Assembly (NCBI RefSeq): GCF_000211855.2
Contig: NC_015638.1
Location: 558,001 to 622,000 of the forward strand
Reading direction: 5' to 3'
DNA: 64,000 nt
Origin: Lacinutrix sp. 5H-3-7-4
GTDB lineage: Bacteria; Bacteroidota; Bacteroidia; Flavobacteriales; Flavobacteriaceae
Shown piece after piece: positions 27,678 through 36,335 of the stretch. Both the position numbers and the translations under genes were made by a program. The notes beneath the pieces are model-generated. The model worked only from the letters and a program-made list of their open reading frames with translations, had not been told where the DNA came from and searched no databases. Positions within the stretch are counted from its first letter, which is position 1; each line of letters opens with the position of its first letter.

Positions 27678-27734
27678 ATGACCGTAACTCTTAAAAAACA
27701 AACAGTCAAACTAAAACTTAAGGTTGCTTCATGA
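27678..27734 (+). CDS. possible 18-codon leader peptide coupled to the glycosyltransferase
   Basis: An ATG at 27678 opens an 18-codon frame (MTVTLKKQTVKLKLKVAS). Its TGA stop overlaps the glycosyltransferase ATG in the sequence ATGA. Such overlaps are typical of translational coupling. The peptide is basic and has no recognisable function. It may be a chance frame in a leader; only the exact stop/start overlap suggests otherwise. Confidence 0.3.
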   Translation: MTVTLKKQTVKLKLKVAS

Positions 27735-29137
27735 AATCAAAAAAAAATACGCTCTCAAAAACATTTCAATCTATTTTAAACCGTTTTCTTATTGACATAA
27801 AAGACAAAGAAACGCGTTTAAATCTTTCAGTAATATTTAGTTCCTTTCTTTTAATTGCACTTGGTATTTATTTTTTTAGTGTATTTAGTGGAGATTTATA
27901 TATGATAAATGAAGAGCATTTAAATTCTTTTTGGGGAAAATTATTTATTACCACAACTACTACTATACTAGTACTTAAAGCATCTATATTTCTTTTTAAA
28001 CTGTATAGATATTATAAATACAAACCTGTAGATTCTGTTTCTAACGAAGCATTACCAATAATAACAGTAATTGTACCTGCCTATAATGAAGGTAAACAAG
28101 TTTGGGATACTTTAATGAGTTTAGCAGAAAGTGACTATCCACAAGAAAAAATAGAAATTTTATCTATAGATGATGGTAGTGAAGATGATACATGGGAATG
28201 GATGAAAGATGCTAAAACCAAATTAGGTAATAGAATTTCAATTTTACAACAACCCGAAAACAAAGGAAAACGCCACGCGCTTTACAGAGGCTTTAACTTA
28301 GGTATTGGAGAAATATTTGTTACTGTAGATAGTGATTCTATTGTAGAAAAAAACACCTTACGTAATTTAGTAAGTCCGTTTGTAGAGAATGAAGATTGCG
28401 GTGCAGTTGCTGGAAACATAAGAGTTTTAAATAATAAAAAGGCTGCTTTACCAAAAATGCTAGACGTAAGTTTTGTATTAAGTTTTGAGTTTGTAAGATC
28501 TGCAGAAAGCAGTTTAAACTCTGTACTTTGTACTCCAGGAGCTTTAGCCGCATATAGAAGCACTGCTGTGCATAAATGTTTACCAGAATGGATTAACCAA
28601 ACCTTTATGGGAAAACCATCAGATATAGGAGAAGACAGAGCAATTACAAACATGATTTTAAAGCAAGGTAAGCATGTATTATTTCAAAAAAATGCTGTCG
28701 CTTATACAAATGTACCAGAAGAATATACTGGTTTATATAAAATGTTTATTAGATGGGGACGAAGTAATGTGAGAGAAAACCTTTCTATGGCTCAATATGT
28801 ATTTACAAATTTTAGAAAAAGTAAAAAATCCGGAACTAGAATATTATTTATAAGCCAATTTTTAGAGATGTTATTAAGTTTTCCTTTTCTTATAATTATG
28901 CTTTTATTTGTAGCAACACATCCTTTACTATTTTTAGGTTCAACTTTCTTAAGCATTTTAGTATTATCTAGTTTCTCTGTAATATTTTATGCATACCGTT
29001 ATACAATTTCAGAATCTATATGGGCATATTCATATAGCATATTATATACTTTTGGATTATTCTGGATAACACCGTACGCTATTGCTACAGCAAGTAGAAG
29101 AGGTTGGTTAACTCGTGGTTTAGCAGAAAAAAAATAA
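27731..29137 (+). CDS. family 2 processive-type glycosyltransferase
   Basis: The 468-residue inner membrane protein has two N-terminal hydrophobic segments (about 28-55 and 70-95), a cytoplasmic GT2 domain and C-terminal hydrophobic segments (about 375-460). Catalytic signs: DDGSEDDTW near 145, DSDS (DxD type) near 199, GEDRA near 300 as the base, and IRWGRS near 340 as the (Q/R)xxRW-like motif of processive synthases. This is the layout of chitin, hyaluronan and poly-N-acetylglucosamine synthases. The sugar and product cannot be told. No other polysaccharide gene is beside it; it is a single gene with a very long terminator. Confidence 0.88.
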   Translation: MKSKKNTLSKTFQSILNRFLIDIKDKETRLNLSVIFSSFLLIALGIYFFSVFSGDLYMINEEHLNSFWGKLFITTTTTILVLKASIFLFKLYRYYKYKPVDSVSNEALPIITVIVPAYNEGKQVWDTLMSLAESDYPQEKIEILSIDDGSEDDTWEWMKDAKTKLGNRISILQQPENKGKRHALYRGFNLGIGEIFVTVDSDSIVEKNTLRNLVSPFVENEDCGAVAGNIRVLNNKKAALPKMLDVSFVLSFEFVRSAESSLNSVLCTPGALAAYRSTAVHKCLPEWINQTFMGKPSDIGEDRAITNMILKQGKHVLFQKNAVAYTNVPEEYTGLYKMFIRWGRSNVRENLSMAQYVFTNFRKSKKSGTRILFISQFLEMLLSFPFLIIMLLFVATHPLLFLGSTFLSILVLSSFSVIFYAYRYTISESIWAYSYSILYTFGLFWITPYAIATASRRGWLTRGLAEKK

Positions 29138-29156
29138 ACTTATACTTAATTATAAA

Positions 29157-29204
29157 ATAAAAAAATGCAGTCTCTATTTTAAAATAGAGACTGCATTTTT
29201 TTAT
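29157..29204 (+). terminator. glycosyltransferase terminator, 48-base perfect palindrome
   Basis: A perfect inverted repeat centred at 29180/29181 pairs 24 bases on each side with no unpaired centre (core ATGCAGTCTCTATTTT and its complement), ending in a T run. It is longer than the other terminators here and would work on both strands. Confidence 0.85.
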
Positions 29205-29223
29205 ATAAAAACTTAAAGTACAC

Positions 29224-29251
29224 GCAACCTTTTGTTTTTTATGGGACTATA
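29224..29251 (+). promoter_or_regulatory. candidate ECF sigma-dependent promoter
   Basis: GCAACCTTTT (29224-29233), then GGACTATA (29244-29251), lies about 25 bases before the lipoprotein ATG. It resembles the AAC-rich -35 and short -10 of ECF promoters and lacks a TAnnTTTG box. I recall similar CGCAACCTTTT elements upstream of ECF-linked genes in flavobacteria. Since a sigma gene follows, autoregulation is plausible. Confidence 0.45.
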
Positions 29252-29273
29252 GAGAAAGAAACAATTTAAAGTT

Positions 29274-30224
29274 ATGAAAAATATAAAGCAATTTTTAATC
29301 TATTTATTATTTATAATAACAAGCTCTTGCACAAGTGAAATTGAGACATTAGAAAATAGTAATAACACAAACAATTTGGTAAACTATATATATAAAACTT
29401 ATAATACAAATAATGGTCAAGTTTTAGATTCTATAAATTTCTTAATTCAAGAAAATAAAATTCTCTCATCTATTAAACATAATTCACTAACTTCTAATAT
29501 TTATAAAACAACTTATCATTATCAAAATGAAAATCTTATAGAAATTAAATCTTATTTGAATAATTCATTAGATGTTATAACTACTTTTTCTTATGATTTT
29601 AATGGTAATTTGACTCAATATTTAAAAGAAAATATTAACACGATAAACCAAAATTCACAATTTACTAAGCACGATTTTATACATGATATAGATACTATTT
29701 TCTCTACAACAAAATTTAGTTTAGATGGTGTAAACTTCAGTAATTCACAAAGCGAATATAAAATTGTAATAGATAATGATAATAATAGAATTTATTTCGA
29801 AGATAAAGATAATATTAACAATGAAACCACATATAAAATTAGTACTTATGATGCCAATAATAATTTAGAACTTGAAGAAGAATATTTAAGCTTAGAAAAT
29901 CAAGAAAACACATTAAATTATTATTTAAACCACAATTATAACAGTGGAAGCAACCTATTCTACAAGGTGAATAAAAATACATATAGCAAAAAAACTTTAA
30001 TGCTTTTATACCACCTTCAAAGTAATGCTATTAACAATATTAATTCAAAAAGTATTTCTCCAAATACTTTAAGTCAATTTTCAACAAGTTTTGGAAATAG
30101 TGCTTTTAATTTTCAAATAAATAACACTACAAACAATGATAATCAAACTATATTCAGTGATTTCAAAACACTTATTAGTAACGAACTAATTAGTCATTTT
30201 AGTCAGGAGTTTATTTTTGACTAA
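29274..30224 (+). CDS. putative lipoprotein of unknown function
   Basis: The 316-residue protein has a lipoprotein signal ending SSC (Cys about 19) followed by a Ser/Glu-rich spacer. The mature part is unusually rich in Asn, Ile, Thr and Tyr. It contains segments such as TTFSYDFNGNLTQY and ISTYDANNNLELEEEY, which look like degenerate YD/RHS-type repeats. I do not recognise a family. Codon use is very AT-rich, even for this genome. The ECF sigma gene begins about 100 bases downstream without a terminator between, so it may be the first gene of the sigma unit and part of its signal or output. Confidence 0.72.
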   Translation: MKNIKQFLIYLLFIITSSCTSEIETLENSNNTNNLVNYIYKTYNTNNGQVLDSINFLIQENKILSSIKHNSLTSNIYKTTYHYQNENLIEIKSYLNNSLDVITTFSYDFNGNLTQYLKENINTINQNSQFTKHDFIHDIDTIFSTTKFSLDGVNFSNSQSEYKIVIDNDNNRIYFEDKDNINNETTYKISTYDANNNLELEEEYLSLENQENTLNYYLNHNYNSGSNLFYKVNKNTYSKKTLMLLYHLQSNAINNINSKSISPNTLSQFSTSFGNSAFNFQINNTTNNDNQTIFSDFKTLISNELISHFSQEFIFD

Positions 30225-30326
30225 ACATATTTAATCAGCTCTATGATATTAATTTTAAGATATATTTATATAAGTAAAAAAAGTAATGGTAAATACAACA
30301 GAGAACCTTACTAAATAAAAACATTT

Positions 30327-30881
30327 TTGGATTTAGAAAAACTCATAAAAGCTTGTAAAAAAAACAACCTAAAAGCTCAAAGTGAATTATACAGTAAGTA
30401 TAAAGATTCACTGTATCTTCTTTGCTTAAAGTATTGTAAAAATGTAGAAGAAGCAGAAGACAATCTTCAAGACTCTTTTATATCAATTTTTAAAAGCATA
30501 AAAAAATATAATAATAAAGGGTCTTTTGAAGGCTGGATGAAACGTATTACAATAAATAAAGCAATAGACAAATACAAAAAAGAAAGCTTTATTAATGTTA
30601 TTATTAATAATGACTTATTAAAAGACGATATCGTAGAGGTAGAACCTATATCATTATCTCTAGACGAATTATTAGAAGCAATACAAGAATTGCCTACAAG
30701 ATATAGACTCGTTTTTAATTTATACGAATTAGACAATTTCACGCATCAAGAAATAGCACAGCTATTATCTATATCTGTAGGTACTTCAAAATCCAATTTA
30801 CATAGAGCAAAATCATTGCTTAGAGATAACATTAATAAAAAGAGCAATAATAAATTAAACAAAAAATCTAATGGAAACTAA
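30327..30881 (+). CDS. ECF-type RNA polymerase sigma factor
   Basis: The 184-residue sigma-70 family protein has region 2 (about 20-90; YSKYKDSLYLLCLKYCKN, then EDNLQDSFISIFKSI and FEGWMKRITINKAID) and region 4 (about 115-165; LPTRYRLVFNLYELDNFTHQEIAQLL with a helix-turn-helix). It lacks regions 1 and 3, as ECF factors do. The start is a TTG at 30327; no ATG fits. Its end overlaps the next gene by 11 bases, so sigma and the presumed regulator are coupled. Targets are unknown; the upstream lipoprotein promoter is the first candidate. Confidence 0.9.
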   Translation: MDLEKLIKACKKNNLKAQSELYSKYKDSLYLLCLKYCKNVEEAEDNLQDSFISIFKSIKKYNNKGSFEGWMKRITINKAIDKYKKESFINVIINNDLLKDDIVEVEPISLSLDELLEAIQELPTRYRLVFNLYELDNFTHQEIAQLLSISVGTSKSNLHRAKSLLRDNINKKSNNKLNKKSNGN

Positions 30882-32040
30882 CAAAGACGTAGGTTCTCAA
30901 ATAAACGAGCTCTTAAAAAAGCATAAAGTTTCCCCTAACAACAATGTTTGGGAACAATTAGAGATAGGATTAAAAGAAAAAAGAAAAAAAAGAAGAGTTT
31001 TAATATTATGGTTATTTTCTGGGTCTGCGATTTTAATAATTAGTAGCATGTTAATATTTAATAATTTTAGTAATACAAAAAGTAATAATAACAGTTCCAT
31101 ACAAGTTATTAGAAAAGAAAACTTACAGAATATAAATATTAAGACAGAACAAAAAATTAATACTCAAAGCGCTCCAGTACCATATCAAATAGTAAAAAAA
31201 ATAAATACAAATCAAACTACAATCAATAATAAAATAAACAAACCAAAAAAAAATTATAATAATCTTTCCAGTCTAAACGAAAACAACACAAAAAAGTCTA
31301 GAAATACTTATTTAGTAAAAAACAACAAACAAGCTAATAATTTTAAAAACACCAATTCATCACAAGAGAACACTTATAAAACGAACACTACTCAAAATAA
31401 AAAAACAGCTCATTTAACTAAAGAAGATCAAAAAAATAATATTAGCATTGTAGAAAAGAAAGAAGAAGAAGAAGAAGAAGAAGAACTTCTAGATAAAAAA
31501 AGTAAATTAAACCCTTTTAAAAAGTGGAGCGTTTACCCTTATGTTTCTTTAGATTATTATAGTAACTTTAATACCAGTTTAAAAAATAATACAACCATAA
31601 ATTATGGTATATATCTAAATTATTTAGCTACCGAAGGTATAAGCTTGAGAATTGGAGTTAAAAAACTTAATTTTGAATATACTTTACAAAAGCAATCTGT
31701 AACCACTTTTCAAGAGCTAAGTTATATCGAAATCCCTATTGAAGCCAAATACAGGATAATCAATAAAAAAATTAGTGCATCAGCTATAATTGGGATAAGC
31801 TATCTTATCATGGAGGATGCAAACATTATTACAAATAATACAAGAGATTCTAATAATAATCAATTTAGTGATTCTGGACTATCTATAAATGCTGGTTTTG
31901 GTTTCAAAAAACAAATTATAAACAAACTAAATTTAAATGTAGAACCTATATTTAAATATCATTTTAAAACTTATAGAGAACAATCAGACCTTTCAATATT
32001 TACTGTATCTATTTTAGCCGGTCTTGAATATCACTTTTAA
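30871..32040 (+). CDS. predicted anti-sigma-like membrane protein with C-terminal beta-barrel-like domain
   Basis: The 389-residue product has a short cytoplasmic N-terminus (VWEQLEIGLKEKRKKRR, a form typical of flavobacterial proteins following ECF sigmas). One transmembrane helix (about 43-64) follows, then an Asn/Lys/Thr-rich spacer (about 65-190), an acidic run of eight Glu (about 198-205), and a C-terminal region (about 212-389) of alternating beta strands ending LEYHF, like small PorT-type outer membrane barrels. It overlaps the sigma gene by 11 bases. An inner-membrane anchor joined to an outer-membrane-type barrel is topologically odd. Anti-sigma function is inferred from position and topology only. 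Confidence 0.7.
   Translation: METNKDVGSQINELLKKHKVSPNNNVWEQLEIGLKEKRKKRRVLILWLFSGSAILIISSMLIFNNFSNTKSNNNSSIQVIRKENLQNINIKTEQKINTQSAPVPYQIVKKINTNQTTINNKINKPKKNYNNLSSLNENNTKKSRNTYLVKNNKQANNFKNTNSSQENTYKTNTTQNKKTAHLTKEDQKNNISIVEKKEEEEEEEELLDKKSKLNPFKKWSVYPYVSLDYYSNFNTSLKNNTTINYGIYLNYLATEGISLRIGVKKLNFEYTLQKQSVTTFQELSYIEIPIEAKYRIINKKISASAIIGISYLIMEDANIITNNTRDSNNNQFSDSGLSINAGFGFKKQIINKLNLNVEPIFKYHFKTYREQSDLSIFTVSILAGLEYHF
31460..31485 (+). repeat. GAA trinucleotide repeat inside the sigma-linked gene
   Basis: About eight GAA units in a row encode the Glu run. Slippage by whole units would only change the length of the linker. Confidence 0.75.
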
Positions 32041-32076
32041 TAAAAAAATATTATTTATAATTTAAAGTATTGAAAA

Positions 32077-32109
32077 AAGCCTATCTCAAAAAGAATAGGC
32101 TTGTTTTTT
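32077..32109 (+). terminator. terminator of the sigma unit
   Basis: AAGCCTAT/ATAGGCTT with a 10-base loop followed by GTTTTTT. Confidence 0.85.
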
Positions 32110-32352
32110 GGCACGCACTCAAATTAACACTGACATTTCCTCATAAAACCGACAGCTTGTCACCCAAGTCATTATTTAAAAATTAAAAATACCTCAACAT
32201 AAAAGCCTTAGAATTATCATACTGTTAGCTTATAACCATATAATTATCATATTCATTATTCTTCAAAATTAATTCTGTTTTTTCGGGTTACCGTATAATC
32301 CTTGTGCATACTAATACGTATTATATTAATAAACAACACTTTAACAAAACAA
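32110..32352 (+). other. proC upstream region with a 30-bp-spaced direct repeat
   Basis: The stretch before proC holds two copies of AATTATCATA (32212-32221 and 32242-32251), start to start 30 bases, and a palindrome AATACGTATT near 32312-32321. No clear TTG/TAnnTTTG promoter was found. The repeats might be a regulator site for proline synthesis, but AT-rich sequence makes chance likely. Confidence 0.3.
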
Positions 32353-33159
32353 ATGAAAGTATTAGTAATAGGCGCAGGAAACATGGGATTAACGTATGCC
32401 GAAGGCATGGCAAATAGCGCAGTGTTAAATCAACACAAACTTAAAATCTATGACACTGACCCTAAGAAAATTAAAAAACTAAAAAAAGATTCAAGGTTTC
32501 AGGTTTTTGACAGTCTTGAAGATTGCCTACCAAGTGCAGATATTATTTTTATCGCCGTAAAACCATACCATAGTGACGATTTATTTAGCACAATGAAGTC
32601 TATGCTTAACCACGATCAGCTTTTTGTATCATTAATGGCTGGCGTAACAATAGAAACTATACAACAAAAATTAAATACAGGAAAGGTAGTGAGAACAATG
32701 CCTAATTTACCTGCACAAGTTGGAAAGGGCGTAACATCTTATACAGAGTCTGAAAAGGTTTCTAAAGTAGAACTCATAATGGTAAGAACTCTACTAGACA
32801 CAACAGGCACTTCAATACATGTAACTACAGAAAAATTTATTGATGCCTCTACTGGAATTTCAGGAAGTGGTCCTGCATATGTCTTTTATTTTATGCAATC
32901 AATGCTTGAAGCTGCCTTAAAAATGGGCTTTTCAGATTACGATTCTAAAATACTTGTGAGTAGCACGTTTGAAGGTGCAATAGAACTTTTTAACCAATCT
33001 AATTTATCACCAGAATCTTGGATTAACCGTGTTGCATCAAAAGGAGGAACAACTCAAGCAGCCATAGATAGTATGGAAGATAATAATGTAAAACAACTTA
33101 TACAAGATGCCGCTTACGCTGCATTCGACAGAGCAATAGAATTAGGAAAAGAAAAATAA
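32353..33159 (+). CDS. proC: pyrroline-5-carboxylate reductase
   Basis: ProC reduces 1-pyrroline-5-carboxylate to proline with NADPH, the last step of proline synthesis. The start at 32353 (MKVLVIGAGNMG) puts the Rossmann GxGxxG at the N-terminus and gives 268 residues, the family norm; the 17 extra upstream codons have no counterpart. Other signs: RTMPNLPAQVGKG and SGSGPAYVFYF, then VASKGGTTQAAID near the C-terminus. proB starts one base after its stop. Confidence 0.96.
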   Translation: MKVLVIGAGNMGLTYAEGMANSAVLNQHKLKIYDTDPKKIKKLKKDSRFQVFDSLEDCLPSADIIFIAVKPYHSDDLFSTMKSMLNHDQLFVSLMAGVTIETIQQKLNTGKVVRTMPNLPAQVGKGVTSYTESEKVSKVELIMVRTLLDTTGTSIHVTTEKFIDASTGISGSGPAYVFYFMQSMLEAALKMGFSDYDSKILVSSTFEGAIELFNQSNLSPESWINRVASKGGTTQAAIDSMEDNNVKQLIQDAAYAAFDRAIELGKEK

Positions 33160-33160
33160 A

Positions 33161-33952
33161 ATGGACGACAGTATTAAAGACGATAGTATAAAAAGAGTAG
33201 TAGTTAAAGTTGGTACAAACGTATTAACAAATAAAGACAACCGTATTTTAGGTCCGGTACTTCGAGAATTGGTAAGGCAAATCTCTGTGCTAGACGAAAG
33301 AAATATACAAGTTGTACTTGTAACTTCAGGTTCTGCTATTGCCGGTAAAGAAGTTTTAGGAAATATTCAAGAAACCGAAGCATCTGTTAGACGTCAAATA
33401 TATTCCTCGGTTGGACAACCACGATTAATGAGACACTATTATAGTTTATTTCATGATTACGGTATGCGTTGCGCACAAATTTTAGCAACAAAAAGAGATT
33501 TCGATCCAGGAAAACATAGAGAAAACATGATTAGTTGTTATGAAGGTTTATTAGCCGAAGGCGTTACACCTATAGCAAACGAAGATGATGCAGTATCATT
33601 AAGTATGTCTATGTTTTCAGACAATGATGAGCTAGCAAGTTTAGTAGCAGAGTTAATAGATGCAGACCGCTTAATTATTTTATCAGACACAGATGGTCTT
33701 TACACAGGACACCCAGAAGATAAAAACTCTAGAAAACTTACAGAAGTCACAGTAGACCAAAATGTAGAAAAATATGTGCAATCCAACTCTAAAAAAGAAG
33801 GAGAAGGTCGTGGCGGCATGGCTTCAAAATTAAAAATCGCAAAAGTAACCGCTAAAAAAAACATTCCTACCTACATAGCATCAGGAAAAAGAGAAAATGT
33901 AATTGTTGATATTATTAACAATAAGCAAGTAGGAACAAAATTTATTCACTAA
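33161..33952 (+). CDS. proB: glutamate 5-kinase
   Basis: ProB phosphorylates glutamate to gamma-glutamyl phosphate, the regulated first step of proline synthesis. The 263-residue amino acid kinase has KVGTNVLTNKDNR at the N-terminus, LVTSGSAIAGKE, NEDDAVS, and SDTDGLYTGHPE followed by GRGGMASKLKIAK. It ends after the kinase domain, without the C-terminal PUA domain of E. coli ProB; the short form is common. Middle gene of proC-proB-proA. Confidence 0.96.
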   Translation: MDDSIKDDSIKRVVVKVGTNVLTNKDNRILGPVLRELVRQISVLDERNIQVVLVTSGSAIAGKEVLGNIQETEASVRRQIYSSVGQPRLMRHYYSLFHDYGMRCAQILATKRDFDPGKHRENMISCYEGLLAEGVTPIANEDDAVSLSMSMFSDNDELASLVAELIDADRLIILSDTDGLYTGHPEDKNSRKLTEVTVDQNVEKYVQSNSKKEGEGRGGMASKLKIAKVTAKKNIPTYIASGKRENVIVDIINNKQVGTKFIH

Positions 33953-33963
33953 AAATTTACACA

Positions 33964-35166
33964 ATGAAATTATTAGAAAAAGAAATAAAAAATAATGTTT
34001 TAGACTCAATGATTAATATTATTGAAACTAAAAGAGAACAAATTATAGAAGAAAACAAAAAAGACTTAGAAGCTTTTAATAATAACGATCAAGCTTTGTA
34101 TGATAGATTAGTTGTAGACTCTACAAAAGTAGATGGCATGATAAAAGCTATTAAAGAAGTTAAAGATCAAGAAGATCCAGTAAACAATACTATTTCTAAT
34201 ATAACTTTAGATAGTGGTTTAAAAATTACAAATAAAACAGCACCATTTGGTACTATTTTAATTATTTACGAATCTAGACCAGATGTTACAATAGAAGCAG
34301 CTGTACTTGCATTTAAAGCCAATAATAAAATACTTTTAAAAGGTGGAAAAGAAGCAATACATAGTAATAAATTTCTTGAAAAATGTTGGCATCAAGCATT
34401 AAAAGAAAATAACCTTTCTAAAGACTGGATTAAACTACTTCACCTAAACCGTACAGAAACTCAAGATTATTTAAAAAATCCACCAGAAAAAATAGATTTA
34501 ATTGTACCAAGAGGTGGCGAGCGATTAATTAGTTTTGTTAAAGAACATGCTACATGTGCTGTTTTAGTTAGTGGTAGAGGAAACAACTTTTTATATGTCG
34601 ATAAAAATGCAGATTGGTTAAAAGCAATAAAAGTAATTGTAAATGCTAAAACCGATAAAATTTCGGGATGTAATGCTTTAGACAAAGTGTTAATAGACAA
34701 AAATATACCAGACTACCAGAAAAAAATTAATGAACTAGAAACCATGCTTAATAAATTAGGCGTAGATATTTTAGTAGATAATAAAGTAAGCAAAATTTTA
34801 GTAAATGAAACTGAAATTGATAACAAAGATATTTGGTTTGAAGAATTTTTAGCAATGAAAATCATGCTAGCCGAAGTCGACAATGAAGATACAGCTATTA
34901 ATATGATTAACACATATTCTGGCGGACATTCATCATCAATAATAACTGAAAATAAATCTACTGCAAAAAAATTCATGCAACAAGTAGATAGTACAGCTGT
35001 TTACCATAATGCTTCAACCCGTTTTACAGATGGTGGACAAATGGGAGTTGGCGCAGAACTTGCAATTAGTACAGATAAATTACACCATCGTGGACCTTTA
35101 GGACTTAAACAATTAGTAACAAATAAGTACTATGTATTTGGTGACGGTCACGTAAGAACAAATTAA
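33964..35166 (+). CDS. proA: glutamate-5-semialdehyde dehydrogenase (gamma-glutamyl phosphate reductase)
   Basis: ProA reduces gamma-glutamyl phosphate from ProB to glutamate semialdehyde, which cyclises to the ProC substrate. The 400-residue aldehyde-dehydrogenase-fold protein has FGTILIIYESRPDVTIEAA, LKGGKEA, IVPRGGERLI and the catalytic Cys in KTDKISGCNALDKVL. The C-terminus has the typical NASTRFTDGGQMGVGAE segment. It completes the pathway from glutamate in three adjacent genes, with 11 bases after proB. Confidence 0.97.
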   Translation: MKLLEKEIKNNVLDSMINIIETKREQIIEENKKDLEAFNNNDQALYDRLVVDSTKVDGMIKAIKEVKDQEDPVNNTISNITLDSGLKITNKTAPFGTILIIYESRPDVTIEAAVLAFKANNKILLKGGKEAIHSNKFLEKCWHQALKENNLSKDWIKLLHLNRTETQDYLKNPPEKIDLIVPRGGERLISFVKEHATCAVLVSGRGNNFLYVDKNADWLKAIKVIVNAKTDKISGCNALDKVLIDKNIPDYQKKINELETMLNKLGVDILVDNKVSKILVNETEIDNKDIWFEEFLAMKIMLAEVDNEDTAINMINTYSGGHSSSIITENKSTAKKFMQQVDSTAVYHNASTRFTDGGQMGVGAELAISTDKLHHRGPLGLKQLVTNKYYVFGDGHVRTN

Positions 35167-35276
35167 ATTTTAAAAAAAATTAAATTTTTTGTAACAAAAT
35201 GTAACCTTTCTGCGTATAAGTATTGATAGCAAAATATTCACGCTCATTTTCTGGGCACAAATCATAAATTATTTAG

Positions 35277-36140
35277 ATGAGACAACTTAAAATTACCAAG
35301 CAGGTAACCAACCGTGAGACCGCGTCATTAGACAAATACCTACAAGAAATTGGAAAAGTTGACTTAATTACCGCAGACGAAGAAGTAGAATTAGCACAAC
35401 GTATTAAAGCTGGCGACCAAGTTGCTCTTGAAAAGTTAACTAAAGCTAACTTACGTTTCGTAGTATCGGTAGCTAAGCAATACCAAAATCAAGGTTTAAC
35501 GTTACCAGATTTAATAAACGAAGGTAATTTAGGGTTAATTAAAGCCGCACAACGTTTTGATGAAACTCGTGGTTTTAAATTTATCTCTTATGCTGTATGG
35601 TGGATTCGTCAATCTATCTTACAAGCTTTAGCAGAACAATCTCGTATTGTGCGTTTACCACTTAACAAGATTGGGTCTATTAATAAAATAAATAAAACTT
35701 TTGCTTTTCTTGAGCAAGCACATGAGCGTCCGCCAAGTGCAGAAGAAATTGCAAAAGAGTTAGATATGACTATTAATGACGTTAAAGAATCTATGAAAAA
35801 TTCTGGTCGTCACGTATCTATGGATGCACCTTTAGTAGAAGGTGAAGATTCTAACCTTTACGATGTATTAAATTCTGGTGAGTCACCAAATCCAGATCGT
35901 GAACTTTTACACGAATCTTTACGTACAGAAATTGAACGTGCGCTAGAAACTTTAACACCTCGTGAAGCAGATGTTATTCGTCTATATTTTGGTTTAGGTA
36001 ACCAGCACCCAATGACTTTAGAAGAAATTGGTGAAACTTTCGATTTAACTCGTGAACGTGTTAGACAAATTAAAGAAAAAGCAATTCGTAGATTAAAACA
36101 CACATCTAGAAGTAAAATATTAAAAACATACTTAGGATAA
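35277..36140 (+). CDS. rpoD: primary sigma factor RpoD/SigA
   Basis: The 287-residue factor is the short primary sigma of Bacteroidota. It has region 1.2 ([21 protein letters not shown]), region 2 ([32 protein letters not shown] and [16 protein letters not shown]), region 3 ([13 protein letters not shown]) and region 4 ([17 protein letters not shown] and [20 protein letters not shown]). The long acidic N-terminal region 1.1 is absent, as usual in this phylum. It recognises the TTG/TAnnTTTG promoters seen here. It is monocistronic and has a terminator. Confidence 0.97.
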   Translation: MRQLKITKQVTNRETASLDKYLQEIGKVDLITADEEVELAQRIKAGDQVALEKLTKANLRFVVSVAKQYQNQGLTLPDLINEGNLGLIKAAQRFDETRGFKFISYAVWWIRQSILQALAEQSRIVRLPLNKIGSINKINKTFAFLEQAHERPPSAEEIAKELDMTINDVKESMKNSGRHVSMDAPLVEGEDSNLYDVLNSGESPNPDRELLHESLRTEIERALETLTPREADVIRLYFGLGNQHPMTLEEIGETFDLTRERVRQIKEKAIRRLKHTSRSKILKTYLG

Positions 36141-36160
36141 ATACTAAGTTACAGTAACAA

Positions 36161-36188
36161 ACAGTTATTCATAACTGTTCGTTTTTTG
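36161..36188 (+). terminator. rpoD terminator
   Basis: AACAGTTAT/ATAACTGTT inverted repeat with a tight loop, then CGTTTTTT. Confidence 0.85.
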
Positions 36189-36198
36189 ATTGATGAAG

Positions 36199-36225
36199 AA
36201 CCCAGAGCTGATTACTCTGGGTTCA
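36199..36225 (+). repeat. strong 10-bp hairpin without T run
   Basis: GAACCCAGAG/CTCTGGGTTC, perfect 10-bp stem with the 7-base loop CTGATTA. It is GC-rich against an AT-rich background and lies 10 bases past the rpoD terminator. Role unclear. Confidence 0.75.
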
Positions 36226-36302
36226 CTCATTTAAAGCCTTTTCTTGTTGAAAAAAATTTCAATTATTTCCTATAAAAAAAGATGTGATATTACCAACTTA
36301 TC

Positions 36303-36310
36303 TATCTTTG
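36303..36310 (+). promoter_or_regulatory. candidate rpe -7 box
   Basis: TATCTTTG is a perfect TAnnTTTG match, 25 bases before the rpe ATG. No TTG at the -33 distance. Confidence 0.6.
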
Positions 36311-36335
36311 TACAAACAACACAAACTACTTTACA

